The position numbers and the translations under genes are program-made. From CAWDAQ01 sp963800325 (lineage in GTDB: Bacteria; Actinomycetota; Actinomycetes; Actinomycetales; Dermatophilaceae), in assembly GCA_963800325.1 (NCBI GenBank), contig CAWDAQ010000005.1, forward strand, positions 434,001 to 498,000: 64,000 nt of DNA. Direction: 5' to 3'. The notes beneath the pieces are model-generated. The model did no database searches. It had not been told where the DNA came from and was given only the letters and a program-made list of their open reading frames with translations. This document shows positions 9,452 to 17,837 of the stretch, one piece after another. The number at the start of each line of letters is the position of its first letter. Position 1 is the stretch's first letter.

Positions 9452-10348
9452 TCAGCCGGGTGGGACGACGAGGGTGAGCACGCCCCAGACGACGGGTGCG
9501 GTGACGAGGAGCGAGTCGAGTCGGTCCATGAGCCCGCCGTGCCCGGGCAGGAGGTTCCCCATGTCCTTGATGCCGAGGTCGCGCTTGACCGTGGACTCCA
9601 TGAGGTCCCCGACGGTGGCGGCGGCCGCGACGCCGGCGCCGAGCAGGGCGCCGGCCCACCAGTCGCCGCCGAGCGCGAGCGCCAGCGAGAGGCCACCGGC
9701 GGTGGCGCACGCGAGGACCGACCCCCCGAACCCCTCCCAGGACTTCTTCGGGCTCACCGACGGCGCCATCGGGTGGCGGCCGAGGAGCACCCCGGCGGCG
9801 TACCCGCCGACGTCGGAGCAGACGGTGACGAGGACGAACACGAGGATCCGCCAGGGGCCGTCGTCGGCGGCGAGCATGAGGGAGGCGAACCCGGCGAGGA
9901 AGCACGGGTAGAGCGCGACGAGCAGACCGGCCGAGACGTCCGGCACCGCGCCCCCGACCCCGTCGGCGGCCCGCCAGAGCAGGACCGCGACGACGGTGAG
10001 GCCGAGCGCGGCGGCGAGCACGTCCGGGCCGCCGGCGTAGGCGCCGACGACCATGCTCACCGCGCCGACGACGACCGGGACGAGGGGGACCGACAGTCCG
10101 GCGTGGCCGAGGGCCTCGCGCATCTCCCACACGGCGACGAGGAGGGCGAGGCAGACGAGCGCGACGAACGCCTCCTTGCGGACGAAGAGGGAGGCGAGGA
10201 CGAGCCCGCCGAGTCCCACCCCGACGGCGACGGCCGCGCCGAGGTTCCGGCCCGCCCGGGAGGCCGGCGCGGGGACGCTGGCCGGCTCGGGTCCGGCCTC
10301 GCCCGGCGCCGCGGACGGCTCCTCGGCTCTCGTCATCCTCGGGGTCAC
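9452..10348 (-). CDS. cdsA: Phosphatidate cytidylyltransferase (CDP-diglyceride synthase)
   Basis: 298 aa. The GTG start overlaps the frr stop (GTGA), so translation is likely coupled. After a charged N-terminus (about 35 residues) come eight or so membrane helices. The CDP-alcohol family signature is complete: SPKKSWEGFGGS, then GDLMESTVKRDLGIKDMGNL and LPGHGGLMDRLDSLL, which hold the Mg2+/CTP-binding Asp residues. The enzyme makes CDP-diacylglycerol from phosphatidate and CTP at the membrane, feeding all phospholipid synthesis. The order pyrH-frr-cdsA-rlmN is standard in actinobacteria. An internal ATG four codons in is a weaker alternative start. Confidence 0.95.
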   Translation of the reverse strand: MTPRMTRAEEPSAAPGEAGPEPASVPAPASRAGRNLGAAVAVGVGLGGLVLASLFVRKEAFVALVCLALLVAVWEMREALGHAGLSVPLVPVVVGAVSMVVGAYAGGPDVLAAALGLTVVAVLLWRAADGVGGAVPDVSAGLLVALYPCFLAGFASLMLAADDGPWRILVFVLVTVCSDVGGYAAGVLLGRHPMAPSVSPKKSWEGFGGSVLACATAGGLSLALALGGDWWAGALLGAGVAAAATVGDLMESTVKRDLGIKDMGNLLPGHGGLMDRLDSLLVTAPVVWGVLTLVVPPG

Positions 10349-10902
10349 ACCTCGAGCAGCTCGGACTCCTTGTGCTTCATGAGGTCGTCGACCGAGTCGA
10401 CGTACTTCTTCGTCGTGGCGTCGAGCTCCTTCTCGCCGCGCGCGCCCTCGTCCTCGCCCACCTCGCCGTCCTTGACGAGCCGGTCGAGCTCGTCCTTGGC
10501 CTTGCGGCGGATGTTGCGGATGGAGACCTTGGCGTCCTCGCCCTTGGTGCGCGCGAGCTTGATGTACTCCCGGCGACGCTCCTCGGTCAGCTCGGGCATG
10601 ACGACCCGGATGACGTTGCCGTCGTTGCTCGGGTTCGCGCCGATGTCGGAGTCCCGCAGCGCCTTCTCGATGCCCGACATGGCCCCCTTGTCGAAGGGGG
10701 TGATGAGCAGGGTGCGGGCCTCGGGGGTCTGGAACGAGGCGAGCTGCTGCAGCGGGGTCGGCGCGCCGTAGTAGTCGACCGGGAGCTTGCTGAACATGCC
10801 CGGGGTGATGCGCCCGGTCCGGATGCCGCCGAACTCCTCCTTGGCCACGTCGACGGCCTTCTCCATCTTCTCCTCGGCCTCGAAGAGGGTGTCCTCGATC
10901 AT
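10345..10902 (-). CDS. frr: Ribosome recycling factor
   Basis: 185 aa, standard length. Begins MIEDTLFEAEEKMEKAV with AAGGAG 7 nt upstream. It contains the conserved GIRTGRITPGMF segment and the LPELTEERR-like block (MPELTEERRREYIKLAR) followed by a long helical hairpin. With EF-G it splits post-termination ribosomes. It is 102 nt downstream of pyrH and overlaps cdsA by four bases. Confidence 0.97.
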   Translation of the reverse strand: MIEDTLFEAEEKMEKAVDVAKEEFGGIRTGRITPGMFSKLPVDYYGAPTPLQQLASFQTPEARTLLITPFDKGAMSGIEKALRDSDIGANPSNDGNVIRVVMPELTEERRREYIKLARTKGEDAKVSIRNIRRKAKDELDRLVKDGEVGEDEGARGEKELDATTKKYVDSVDDLMKHKESELLEV

Positions 10903-11004
10903 GTCCGGCTCCTTCGGTGCGCCGCCTCGGCGCGGGTGGTCCTGTCCCGGGCCCTGTCTGTCAGCTCCCAGTGTGTCAAAGCGCGGCCGCGAACCGCCGC
11001 ACGG

Positions 11005-11760
11005 TCACTCGGCGGTGACCAGCGTGCCGATCGGCTCCCCGCGGACCGCGGCGCCGATGTTGCCCGGGCCCTCCATGCCGAACACGACCATCGGGAGGCG
11101 GTTCTCCATGCACAGGCTGAACGCGGCCGCGTCGACGACCTTCAGGCCCTGCTGCAGCGCCTGGGCGTAGGTGACGCGGTCGAGCTTGCGGGCGGTCGGG
11201 GTGGTCCGCGGGTCGGCGTCGTAGACGCCGTCGACGCCGGACTTGCTCATCAGCACCGCGTCGCACTTGATCTCGAGGGCGCGCTGCGCGCTGACGGTGT
11301 CGGTCGAGAAGTACGGCATCCCCGCGCCGGCCCCGAAGATGACGACGCGGCCCTTCTCGAGGTGGCGCATCGCGCGCCGGGGGATGTACGGCTCGGCGAC
11401 CTGCCCCATGGTGATGGCAGTCTGCACCCGGGTGTCGATGCCCTCCTTCTCGAGGAAGTCCTGGAGGGCGAGGCAGTTCATCACGGTGCCGAGCATGCCG
11501 ATGTAGTCGGCCCGGGCCCGCTCCATCCCCTTCTGCTGCAGCTCCGCGCCGCGGAAGAAGTTCCCACCGCCGACGACGACGGCGACCTGCACGCCCCCGG
11601 CGGCGGCGTCGGCGATCTGGCGGGCGATGCCGCGCACGACCTCGGGGTCCACACCGAGGCGGCCGCCGCCGAACACCTCTCCGGAGAGCTTGAGCAGCAC
11701 CCGTCGGTAGGGCTCGCCGTCCCGGGCCTGGCTCCGCTCGGACTCCATCAGCTCGGTCAC
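11005..11760 (-). CDS. pyrH: Uridylate kinase (UMP kinase)
   Basis: 251 aa from a GTG with AAGGAG 4 nt upstream; an ATG three codons later would put the Shine-Dalgarno too far away. Bacterial UMP kinase of the amino-acid-kinase fold: RVLLKLSGEVFGGG near residue 18, VVVGGGNFFRG, the FGAGAGMPYFSTDT block and the GVDGVYDADPR signature. It phosphorylates UMP to UDP and is usually regulated by GTP and UTP. It lies between the rpsB-tsf pair and frr, in the conserved order, but is separated from tsf by a decayed gene and a small hypothetical gene. Confidence 0.96.
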   Translation of the reverse strand: MTELMESERSQARDGEPYRRVLLKLSGEVFGGGRLGVDPEVVRGIARQIADAAAGGVQVAVVVGGGNFFRGAELQQKGMERARADYIGMLGTVMNCLALQDFLEKEGIDTRVQTAITMGQVAEPYIPRRAMRHLEKGRVVIFGAGAGMPYFSTDTVSAQRALEIKCDAVLMSKSGVDGVYDADPRTTPTARKLDRVTYAQALQQGLKVVDAAAFSLCMENRLPMVVFGMEGPGNIGAAVRGEPIGTLVTAE

Positions 11761-11898
11761 GACGCTCCTTCGGGACGGCACAGCGGGCTCCAGCATCCTT
11801 CCACACACTCGGGCGGCGTTCGACCCCGGCTGGGGCTGGGATGATGCCCGTGCGGGCGCCGTCGCCCGCCCCTCCGCACCGCCGTCAGGAGAGCCAGC

Positions 11899-12350
11899 AT
11901 GCCCGACGCAGCCGGCCGCGGGCCCGCTGCGGACGCCCCCGCGGCCCCCGCCCCGGAACTCGACCACGGCCCGGCCCCGGAGCCGGCCGACGCGGCCGTC
12001 ACCGTCGCGATCACCCGCCGGGCCGCGCCCCGGAGGACGCCTCCGTCATGCACGCGTGGGTCCACGCCGGGGTGAGGCTCGCCGAGCGCTTCCCCGGCTT
12101 CCTCGGGGCCGGGAGGGTGCGTCCGGGGGACTCCTCCCCGGACTTGCACATGCTCTACCGGTTCGCCACGGCCGCCGACCTGGGCCGGTGGGAGGACTCG
12201 CGGGAGCTCGCCCCGGTGACCGCGCAGTGGCTGCTCGTCCTGCGGGTGCTGTTCATGACGCTGCTGCTCACGCCGCTGATGACCTACCTCGTGCTGCCGG
12301 CGATGACACGGGCCCTGCGGCGGTGGCTCGAGCCCCCGGCGCGGGCCTGA
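11899..12350 (+). pseudogene. Frameshifted antibiotic-biosynthesis-monooxygenase-like membrane protein
   Basis: An ATG with AGGAG 7 nt upstream opens a frame reading MPDAAGRG and ending in AVTVAITRRAAP. The match then continues in another frame as EDASVMHAWVHAGVRLAERF and PGFLGAGRVRPG. This is the ABM-domain pattern (TVxITRRxxPGxExxFxxW then FPGFLGxxxxRP). The two parts join if one base is missing near 12035 in a short G/C run. The C-terminus (LRVLFMTLLLTPLMTYLVLP) matches the last membrane helix of larger ABM proteins, but the stretch between the ABM domain and this helix looks shortened. I read it as a decaying gene; a sequencing error could explain the frameshift but not the shortening. 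Confidence 0.55.
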
Positions 12351-12360
12351 GGCGCTCCGC

Positions 12361-12567
12361 TCAGAGCGGGCCGGCGTGGCGCAGGAGGAAGTCGGTCTCG
12401 GTGTCCCGACCGCCGCGCGGGTCCCGCTCCTCCTCCGCCGGCTGGGTGGTCACCATCTCCGCCGGGTCCACGCGGTCGGGCAGGTGCCGGTAGTCCCGGG
12501 GCTCGCGGGCCGCGCGCTCCGTCCGCCGACGCCACCGGCCGGTCCTGCTGGAGGTCACCGCGACCAC
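12361..12567 (-). CDS. Small hypothetical protein
   Basis: A possible 68-aa protein from a GTG with GAGG 7 nt upstream. It is strongly charged, with a basic N-terminus (RTGRWRRRTERAAREPRDY) and an acidic second half ending RDTETDFLLRHAGPL. I do not recognise a domain, although the segment RDYRHLPDRVDPAEM looks like a conserved short actinobacterial protein. There is no signal peptide or membrane segment. It faces the 3' end of the ABM-like pseudogene and lies downstream of the tsf terminator. Coding status is uncertain. Confidence 0.45.
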   Translation of the reverse strand: MVAVTSSRTGRWRRRTERAAREPRDYRHLPDRVDPAEMVTTQPAEEERDPRGGRDTETDFLLRHAGPL

Positions 12568-12710
12568 GCTCCCGCCTCGTTGCCGTCCCCCCACGTCCGC
12601 GGGGCGACACCTCCATGGTGCACCCGGCGGGGGGCCGGACCACGAGGGTCGCGCAGGACCGCGGGGCCTGCGGCGGGTGCGCGGGAGCTTCCGCGGGGGG
12701 TCCGGACGCG

Positions 12711-12748
12711 CGAGTGCCGCCCGCTCCGGTGGGAGCGGGCGGCACTCG
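12711..12748 (-). terminator. Strong hairpin terminator after rpsB-tsf
   Basis: A perfect 17-bp stem (12711-12727 with 12732-12748) closes a 4-nt loop (GGTG), 30 nt past the tsf stop. There is no U-tract, as is common in actinobacterial terminators. It would separate the highly expressed rpsB-tsf unit from what follows. Confidence 0.85.
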
Positions 12749-12778
12749 TGGCCGACCGGTGCGGCCGGACCCGGTCGG

Positions 12779-13606
12779 TCAGACGCCGACCTTGAACCGG
12801 ACGAAGTCGGTGACCTCGACGCCGGACTCCTCGACGACCTTGGCGACGGTCTTCTTCGGCTCCTTGGCGAAGGCCTGCTCGAGCAGGACGTTCTCCTTGA
12901 AGTAGCCGTTGACCCGGCCCTCGATGATCCGCGGGAGGGCCTGCTCGGGCTTGCCCTCCTCCTTCGCCGTGGCCTCGGCGACCCGGCGCTCGTTCTCGAC
13001 GACCTCGGGGTCGATCTGCTCGCGGCGCAGCACCGAGGGGGCGAACGCGGCGACGTGCATCGCGACGTCACGGGCGACCTGCTCGTCGCCCTCGGCCGCG
13101 ACGAGCACGCCGATCTGGGCGGGCAGGTCCGGGCTCGTCTTGTGCAGGTAGGACACGACCGTCGGGCCCTCGACCCGGGCGACCCGCTTGACCTCGATCT
13201 TCTCGCCGATCGTCGCGTTGGCCTCGTCGAGGAGCTCCTGGACGGTGCTGCCGTCCGAGAGCGTGCTCTTCAGCAGGGCGTCCGCGTCCGCGGCACCCGT
13301 GGCGACGGCCTGGGCGAGGACCTGGTCGGCGAGCTCACCGAAGGTGTCGCCCTTGGCGACGAAGTCGGTCTCGCAGAGGACCTCGACGAGGGTCCCGACG
13401 CCGTCGCCGGCCTTGGCGGCGACGAGGCCGTTGGAGGTCGTCCGGCCCTCGCGCTTCGTCACGCCCTTGAGCCCCTTGACCCGGAGGATCTCGGTGGCCC
13501 GGCCCTTGTCGCCCTCGGCCTCGTCGAGGGCCTTCTTGACGTCGAGCATGCCGGCGCCGGTGCGCTCGCGCAGCTCCTTGATGTCCGCGGCGGTGTAGTT
13601 CGCCAT
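12779..13606 (-). CDS. tsf: Elongation factor Ts
   Basis: 275 aa starting MANYTAADIKELRERTGAG; an upstream in-frame ATG ten codons earlier is not family-like. The N-terminal UBA-like part is followed by MLDVKKALDEAEGD and the core TDFVAKGDTF motif that inserts between the nucleotide and Mg2+ of EF-Tu, then the EGKPEQALPRIIEGR segment of the second core subdomain. It recycles EF-Tu-GDP. It lies 45 nt downstream of rpsB and ends at a strong hairpin terminator. Confidence 0.97.
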   Translation of the reverse strand: MANYTAADIKELRERTGAGMLDVKKALDEAEGDKGRATEILRVKGLKGVTKREGRTTSNGLVAAKAGDGVGTLVEVLCETDFVAKGDTFGELADQVLAQAVATGAADADALLKSTLSDGSTVQELLDEANATIGEKIEVKRVARVEGPTVVSYLHKTSPDLPAQIGVLVAAEGDEQVARDVAMHVAAFAPSVLRREQIDPEVVENERRVAEATAKEEGKPEQALPRIIEGRVNGYFKENVLLEQAFAKEPKKTVAKVVEESGVEVTDFVRFKVGV

Positions 13607-13651
13607 GTGTTCTCGCTCTTTCGTCTCGTGCGACACCCGGTGGGGCGTCGG

Positions 13652-14695
13652 TCAGGCGTTCTTCTCGGCTCCGGGGGCGGGGCTCTCCGCAGGGGCGGGG
13701 GCGCTCTCGGCGGCGGCCTCGGCGACCGCGGCAGCGGTCTCCTCGGTCTCCGCGGTGGCGCTGACCTGCGTCGTCGGCGAGCCCTCGGGAGCGGCCTCGG
13801 GGGCGGCCTTCGGGGTCTCGGCCTCGGCCGGGCGGGCCTCGTCGGTCTCGGCGGGCTGCGCCGCGGGGGCCTCGGCCTCCGTCGACGGCTCGGCCGTGGT
13901 GGCCTCGCCGGTGGTGCCCTGGCCCTCGAGGAGCTCGCGCTCCCACTCGGCCAGCGGCTCCTCGGCGCTCGCCTCGGCGCCCTCGGACTCACCGGAGCGG
14001 CCGGTGGAGCGGGCGATGAGACCCTCGGCGGCGGCGTCGGCGACGACCCGGGTCAGCAGGGTGACCGAGCGGATCGCGTCGTCGTTGCCCGGGATCTTGT
14101 AGTCGACCTCGTCCGGGTCGCAGTTGGTGTCGAGGATGGCGATGACGGGCAGGCCGAGCTTGCGGGCCTCGTCGACGGCGAGGTGCTCCTTCTTCGTGTC
14201 GACGATCCACACCGCCGAGGGCACCTTGGTCATGTCGCGGATGCCGCCGAGGGTCTTCTCGAGCTTGTCCTTCTCCCGCTTGAGGATCAGGAGCTCCTTC
14301 TTCGTGTGGCCCGAGCCGGCCACGTCGTCGAAGTTGATCTCCTCGAGCTCCTTCAGGCGGGTCAGCCGCTTGCTGATCGTCTGGAAGTTCGTCAGCATCC
14401 CGCCGAGCCAGCGGTGGTTGACGTAGGGCATGCCCACCCGGGTCGCCTGCTCGGCGATCGGCTCCTGGGCCTGCTTCTTCGTGCCGACGAAGAGGATGGT
14501 CCCGCCGTGGGCCACGGTCTCCTTGACGAAGTCGTAGGCGCTCGTGATGTACGTCAGCGACTGCTGCAGGTCGATGATGTAGATCCCGTTGCGCTCGGTC
14601 ATGATGAAGCGCTTCATCTTCGGGTTCCACCGACGGGTCTGGTGCCCGAAGTGGACGCCGCTCTCGAGGAGCTGGCGCATGGTGACGACGGCCAT
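13652..14695 (-). CDS. rpsB: 30S ribosomal protein S2 with a long Ala/Glu/Pro-rich tail
   Basis: 347 aa from MAVVTMRQLLESGVHFGHQ, with GGAGG 8 nt upstream. The S2 core (RRWNPKMKRFI, HRWLGGMLTNFQT, PSAVWIVDTKKEH, AILDTNCDPD) ends near residue 250. About 95 further residues are nearly all Ala, Glu, Pro, Thr and Ser, forming an acidic, probably disordered tail. Actinobacterial S2 proteins often have tails, but this one is long. First gene of the rpsB-tsf unit; a possible promoter lies about 240 nt upstream, leaving a long leader. Confidence 0.96.
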   Translation of the reverse strand: MAVVTMRQLLESGVHFGHQTRRWNPKMKRFIMTERNGIYIIDLQQSLTYITSAYDFVKETVAHGGTILFVGTKKQAQEPIAEQATRVGMPYVNHRWLGGMLTNFQTISKRLTRLKELEEINFDDVAGSGHTKKELLILKREKDKLEKTLGGIRDMTKVPSAVWIVDTKKEHLAVDEARKLGLPVIAILDTNCDPDEVDYKIPGNDDAIRSVTLLTRVVADAAAEGLIARSTGRSGESEGAEASAEEPLAEWERELLEGQGTTGEATTAEPSTEAEAPAAQPAETDEARPAEAETPKAAPEAAPEGSPTTQVSATAETEETAAAVAEAAAESAPAPAESPAPGAEKNA

Positions 14696-14998
14696 GCCGT
14701 GTCCTCCCTGGGTGTGGTGGTTGTCAGTTCCGTCCGCCTCCGCCGGATGCCCGGAGCCCGGGCGCGGCGGTGCGTGCCTGGCGTCTGCCACGCACCCCGC
14801 CCGGGCCGGGAGGCCGCGGGACTGCCGTGGTGCGCCCCGCCTTCGGAGGATGCCTCGTCAGGCGGCGAGAAGACGCGCGAATTCGACCGGCGGTCGAGGT
14901 CTCGGGTCGGGCCCGGGCACTCCTGCCACTGGTCGTGCCCTCATACTACGCCGTTGGCGGTCCGTGGCGCGAATCCGGCCCGGGCCTACGCTCGGGCC
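14696..14998. other. Divergent rpsB / aminotransferase intergenic region
   Basis: No gene is seen in these 303 bases. On the minus strand TAGTAT (14943-14948) is a candidate -10 for rpsB with TTCGCG 19 nt upstream, which would give a leader of roughly 240 nt containing short GC hairpins such as GCGTG...CACGC near 14783-14805. On the plus strand the leaderless promoter of the aminotransferase occupies the right end. An S2-responsive leader is possible but nothing specific was recognised. Confidence 0.4.
14987..14992 (+). promoter_or_regulatory. Leaderless promoter -10 of the class I aminotransferase
   Basis: TACGCT followed by 6 nt and the ATG at 14999. Transcription would begin at the start codon, and no Shine-Dalgarno is present, consistent with a leaderless mRNA. 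Confidence 0.6.
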
Positions 14999-16165
14999 AT
15001 GGCACACCCCCTCATCCGCCGGATGCACCCGCACACGAGCACGATCTTCGCCGAGATGACGGCGCTGGCGACGAGGACGGGCGCGATCAACCTCGGCCAG
15101 GGCTTCCCGGACACCGACGGGCCGCAGGAGATCCTCGACGCGGCGAGGTCGGCGATCGCCGCGGGGCGCAACCAGTACCCGCCCGGTCCGGGGGTGCCGG
15201 AGCTGCTCGAGGCGGTCGCCCGCCACCAGCGCCGGTTCTACGGGATCGAGCTCGACCCGGCCGACGAGGTGCTCGTCACCGTGGGGGCGGCCGAGGCGAT
15301 CGCCTCCACGGTGCTCGCCCTCTGCGAGCCGGGCGACGAGGTGGTGGTGTTCGAGCCCTACTTCGACCAGTACGCCGCGTGCATCGACCTCGCCGGGGCG
15401 AGGCGCCGCACGAGCGTGCTCCGCTTCCCCGACTTCGCCGTCGACGAGGCCTCGCTGCGGGCGGCCTTCTCGGACCGGACCAGGTTGGTGCTGCTCAACA
15501 GCCCGCACAACCCCACCGGGAAGGTCTTCAGCCGCGAGGAGCTCGAGCTCGTCGCGTCCCTCGCCCGGGAGCACGACGCCTGGGTCGTCACCGACGAGGT
15601 GTACGAGCACCTCACCTTCGACGGGACGCCGCACGTGCCGGTCGCGACGCTGCCGGGGATGGCGGAGCGGACGCTGACGATCTCCTCGGCGGCGAAGACG
15701 TTCTCGGTGACGGGCTGGAAGGTGGGATGGGTCTCCGGGCCCGCGGACGCGGTCGCCGCGGTCCGGGCGGTCAAGCAGTGCCTGACGTTCGTCGGCTCCG
15801 GGCCGCTGCAGCCGGCGGTGGCCGTCGGGCTGGACCTGCCGGACGAGGCCTACACCGAGATCGCCGGACGGCTCTCCGCGCAGCGGGACCTGCTGCTGGA
15901 CGGCCTCCGGGAGGCCGGCCTCGAGGTGTCGGTGCCGGCCGGGACGTACTACGTCGTCGCCGACGTCGCCCCGCTCGGTGCCGAGGACGCCCTCGCCTTC
16001 TGCCGCGAGCTACCCGAGCTGGCCGGGGTGGTCGGCGTGCCGGTGTCGGTGTTCCACGACGACGAGGACGCCGCCCGCACCCTGGTGCGGTTCGCGTTCT
16101 GCAAGCGCCCGGAGGTGCTCGAGGAGGCGGCCGGCCGGCTGCGCCCGCTCGCACGGCGGGCCTGA
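14999..16165 (+). CDS. Class I/II pyridoxal phosphate aminotransferase
   Basis: 388 aa. Fold-type I aminotransferase of the kynurenine/glutamine or N-succinyldiaminopimelate aminotransferase branch: NLGQGFPDTDGPQ near the N-terminus, the RNQYPPGPGVPELL segment, NSPHNPTGKVFSREEL (Asn contacting PLP), VTDEVYEHL (Asp/Tyr) and SSAAKTFSVTGWKVGW with the PLP Lys. The order of motifs matches YbdL-like methionine aminotransferases and DapC-like proteins, so methionine salvage or lysine/peptidoglycan precursor synthesis are both possible. The gene appears to be transcribed from a leaderless promoter and is the first of two plus-strand genes interrupting the minus-strand core block. Confidence 0.88.
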   Translation: MAHPLIRRMHPHTSTIFAEMTALATRTGAINLGQGFPDTDGPQEILDAARSAIAAGRNQYPPGPGVPELLEAVARHQRRFYGIELDPADEVLVTVGAAEAIASTVLALCEPGDEVVVFEPYFDQYAACIDLAGARRRTSVLRFPDFAVDEASLRAAFSDRTRLVLLNSPHNPTGKVFSREELELVASLAREHDAWVVTDEVYEHLTFDGTPHVPVATLPGMAERTLTISSAAKTFSVTGWKVGWVSGPADAVAAVRAVKQCLTFVGSGPLQPAVAVGLDLPDEAYTEIAGRLSAQRDLLLDGLREAGLEVSVPAGTYYVVADVAPLGAEDALAFCRELPELAGVVGVPVSVFHDDEDAARTLVRFAFCKRPEVLEEAAGRLRPLARRA

Positions 16166-16254
16166 GGGTCCACACCCGACCCGGCGCCGCCCCGTCCTCC
16201 ACAGCCCGGTGCCCCGGCCGGGGACCGACCCCCGGCCCGGGGCAGGGTGGGTCG

Positions 16255-16863
16255 GTGCCGCTGGTTCCCCTTCCGTTCCGGGCCTCGCTGGCCGCGACCT
16301 CGCTCGCCCTCCTCCTCCCGGGCGGCGTGCCCCCGCCCGTCACCGAACCCGGGTCCTCCCCCGCTGCCGCCGGCCCTCGGGCCGCGGCCCCGCGGGAGGT
16401 TCCCGACGCCCTCCCCACGAGGCCGTCGCCGGCCGCGCCGCGGGCCCGGTGGCGGTGGCCGGTCCCGGACCGGCTCGTCGTCCACCCCTTCGACCCCCCG
16501 GCCCAGCGGTGGGGTCGGGGACACCGGGGGGTCGACCTCGCCGCCGCTACGGGCGCGCGGGTGCGGGCGGTGGCCGGCGGGGTGGTCGTCCACGCCGGAC
16601 GGGTCGCCGGCCGGGGGACGGTCACCGTGGCACACCCCGACGGGCTCCGCAGCACCTACGAGCCGGTGGCGCCCGCGGTCGCGGCGGGGGACCGGGTGGC
16701 CGCGGGCGCGGTGGTCGGCCTCCTCGAGGGGCCCGCCGGGGCGGGTCACTGCCGACCGGCCTCCTGCCTCCACCTCGGGGCCCGCGGACCGGCCGGCTAC
16801 CTCGACCCGCTCGCCCTGCTGCGGACCGGGCCGGTGGTGCTGCTCCCGCTCGGCCACCGGTGA
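16255..16863 (+). CDS. Secreted M23-family metallopeptidase
   Basis: 202 aa from GTG with a G-rich but poor Shine-Dalgarno. The N-terminus (PFRASLAATSLALLLPG) is a signal peptide or anchor, then a Pro/Ala-rich linker to about residue 75. The peptidase_M23 (LytM) fold follows: HRGVDLAAATGARVRAVAGG gives the zinc-binding His and Asp, and CRPASCLHLGARGP the third His; the flanking Cys pair is typical of the actinobacterial CxPASCLHxG variant. Expected to cut or bind peptidoglycan cross-links outside the membrane. An M23 gene next to rpsB is conserved in actinobacteria. Convergent with the DUF3152 gene. Confidence 0.85.
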   Translation: MPLVPLPFRASLAATSLALLLPGGVPPPVTEPGSSPAAAGPRAAAPREVPDALPTRPSPAAPRARWRWPVPDRLVVHPFDPPAQRWGRGHRGVDLAAATGARVRAVAGGVVVHAGRVAGRGTVTVAHPDGLRSTYEPVAPAVAAGDRVAAGAVVGLLEGPAGAGHCRPASCLHLGARGPAGYLDPLALLRTGPVVLLPLGHR

Positions 16864-16904
16864 CGACCGGTGTCGGGTGTGCGCGACCCGGTGTGCGGTC
16901 CCGC

Positions 16905-17837
16905 TCAGGCGCCGACCGGCCAGGACCACCTGGTGCACCCCTGCAGGCCGTGGGTCTGCTGGAGCATCACCGGCGCCCGCTTGCCGGCGCCGGGACAGCC
17001 GCGGTGCTGGTGGCCCAGGGCGTGACCGACCTCGTGGTTGACGAGGTAGTCCCGGTAGTGCTCGAGGTCGCCCGCGTAGGCGGGCACCCCGAGGAGCCAC
17101 CGCCGGACGTTGATGACCGACCGTCGCCCGTTCCAGCAGGAGACCTGCCCCTGGGTCTGCAGCGGGGCGCAGAGTCGGTCGACCGTCGTCGGGCTCGCCA
17201 GGGTGATGTGGTCCTCGACCTCGGCGCCCGCGGCGGCCTCGGCGGGGCTGACCTTGACGAAGTGGATGCCGTCCTCGGTCTCCCAGCCCCGGCGGTCGGT
17301 GAGGATGTCCCGGACGCGGGAGGCGAACTCGCGCGCGTCGACTCCGAGCCCGTCCTCGACCTCGACCGTGTAGTGGACGGTCCGGCCGGCGCGGTCGCTG
17401 TCGTGACCGGGCACGTGCAGGACGGTGAACGTGCCGGCTCCGGTCGTCGGCACGTGGGGGGTGCTGCTCGGCGAGTCGGACGCGGCGTCCGTGCCCGTCG
17501 AGGGGCCGGGGTCGCTCGTGGACCCGGCGGAGTCCGAGGCGCCCGAGCCGCTCGGGCGGGCCGTCGACGGGGAGACCGTCGCCGAGGTGGCGCCCGGGTC
17601 GGCGGGGCTGCCGCCGTCCCCGACCGGGGTGGTGGCGGTCGAGGTCGCCACCGCGCCTCCCGCCGCGGGTGCGGTGTCGCGGTCTTTGACGGTGACCCAC
17701 ACGGCGACGGCCAGCACGAGGAGCCCGGTCAGCGCGGCGACCGTCAGGTGCAGCCGGACCCGGCGGCTGGTTCCCCGTCGGCGCGGTGCGCTCCCCCGGG
17801 CCCGCCGGCCCCGGGCCGGGGGCCCGGCGTCAGGCAC
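16905..17837 (-). CDS. DUF3152 protein, membrane-anchored, HExxH-containing
   Basis: 310 aa from a GTG overlapping the end of xerC by 8 nt. A basic N-terminus leads into one membrane helix (LTVAALTGLLVLAVAVWVTV, about residues 30-49), then about 90 Ser/Thr/Gly/Pro-rich residues, then a globular DUF3152 domain. That domain contains NHEVGHALGHQHRGCPG, an HExxHxxGxxH pattern like metzincin zinc proteases, plus four cysteines that could form disulfides outside the cell. Family function is unknown. The layout suggests an extracellular anchored metalloprotease-like protein; zinc binding is inferred only from the motif. Confidence 0.8.
   Translation of the reverse strand: MPDAGPPARGRRARGSAPRRRGTSRRVRLHLTVAALTGLLVLAVAVWVTVKDRDTAPAAGGAVATSTATTPVGDGGSPADPGATSATVSPSTARPSGSGASDSAGSTSDPGPSTGTDAASDSPSSTPHVPTTGAGTFTVLHVPGHDSDRAGRTVHYTVEVEDGLGVDAREFASRVRDILTDRRGWETEDGIHFVKVSPAEAAAGAEVEDHITLASPTTVDRLCAPLQTQGQVSCWNGRRSVINVRRWLLGVPAYAGDLEHYRDYLVNHEVGHALGHQHRGCPGAGKRAPVMLQQTHGLQGCTRWSWPVGA

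Noticed and set aside
10903..11004. Promoter TTGACA between pyrH and frr
   Set aside because: TTGACA is present on the minus strand but no -10 hexamer lies at a workable distance.
11899..12350. Programmed frameshift in the ABM-like gene
   Set aside because: No slippery heptamer or pseudoknot is visible, and the product also lacks an internal segment, so decay is simpler.
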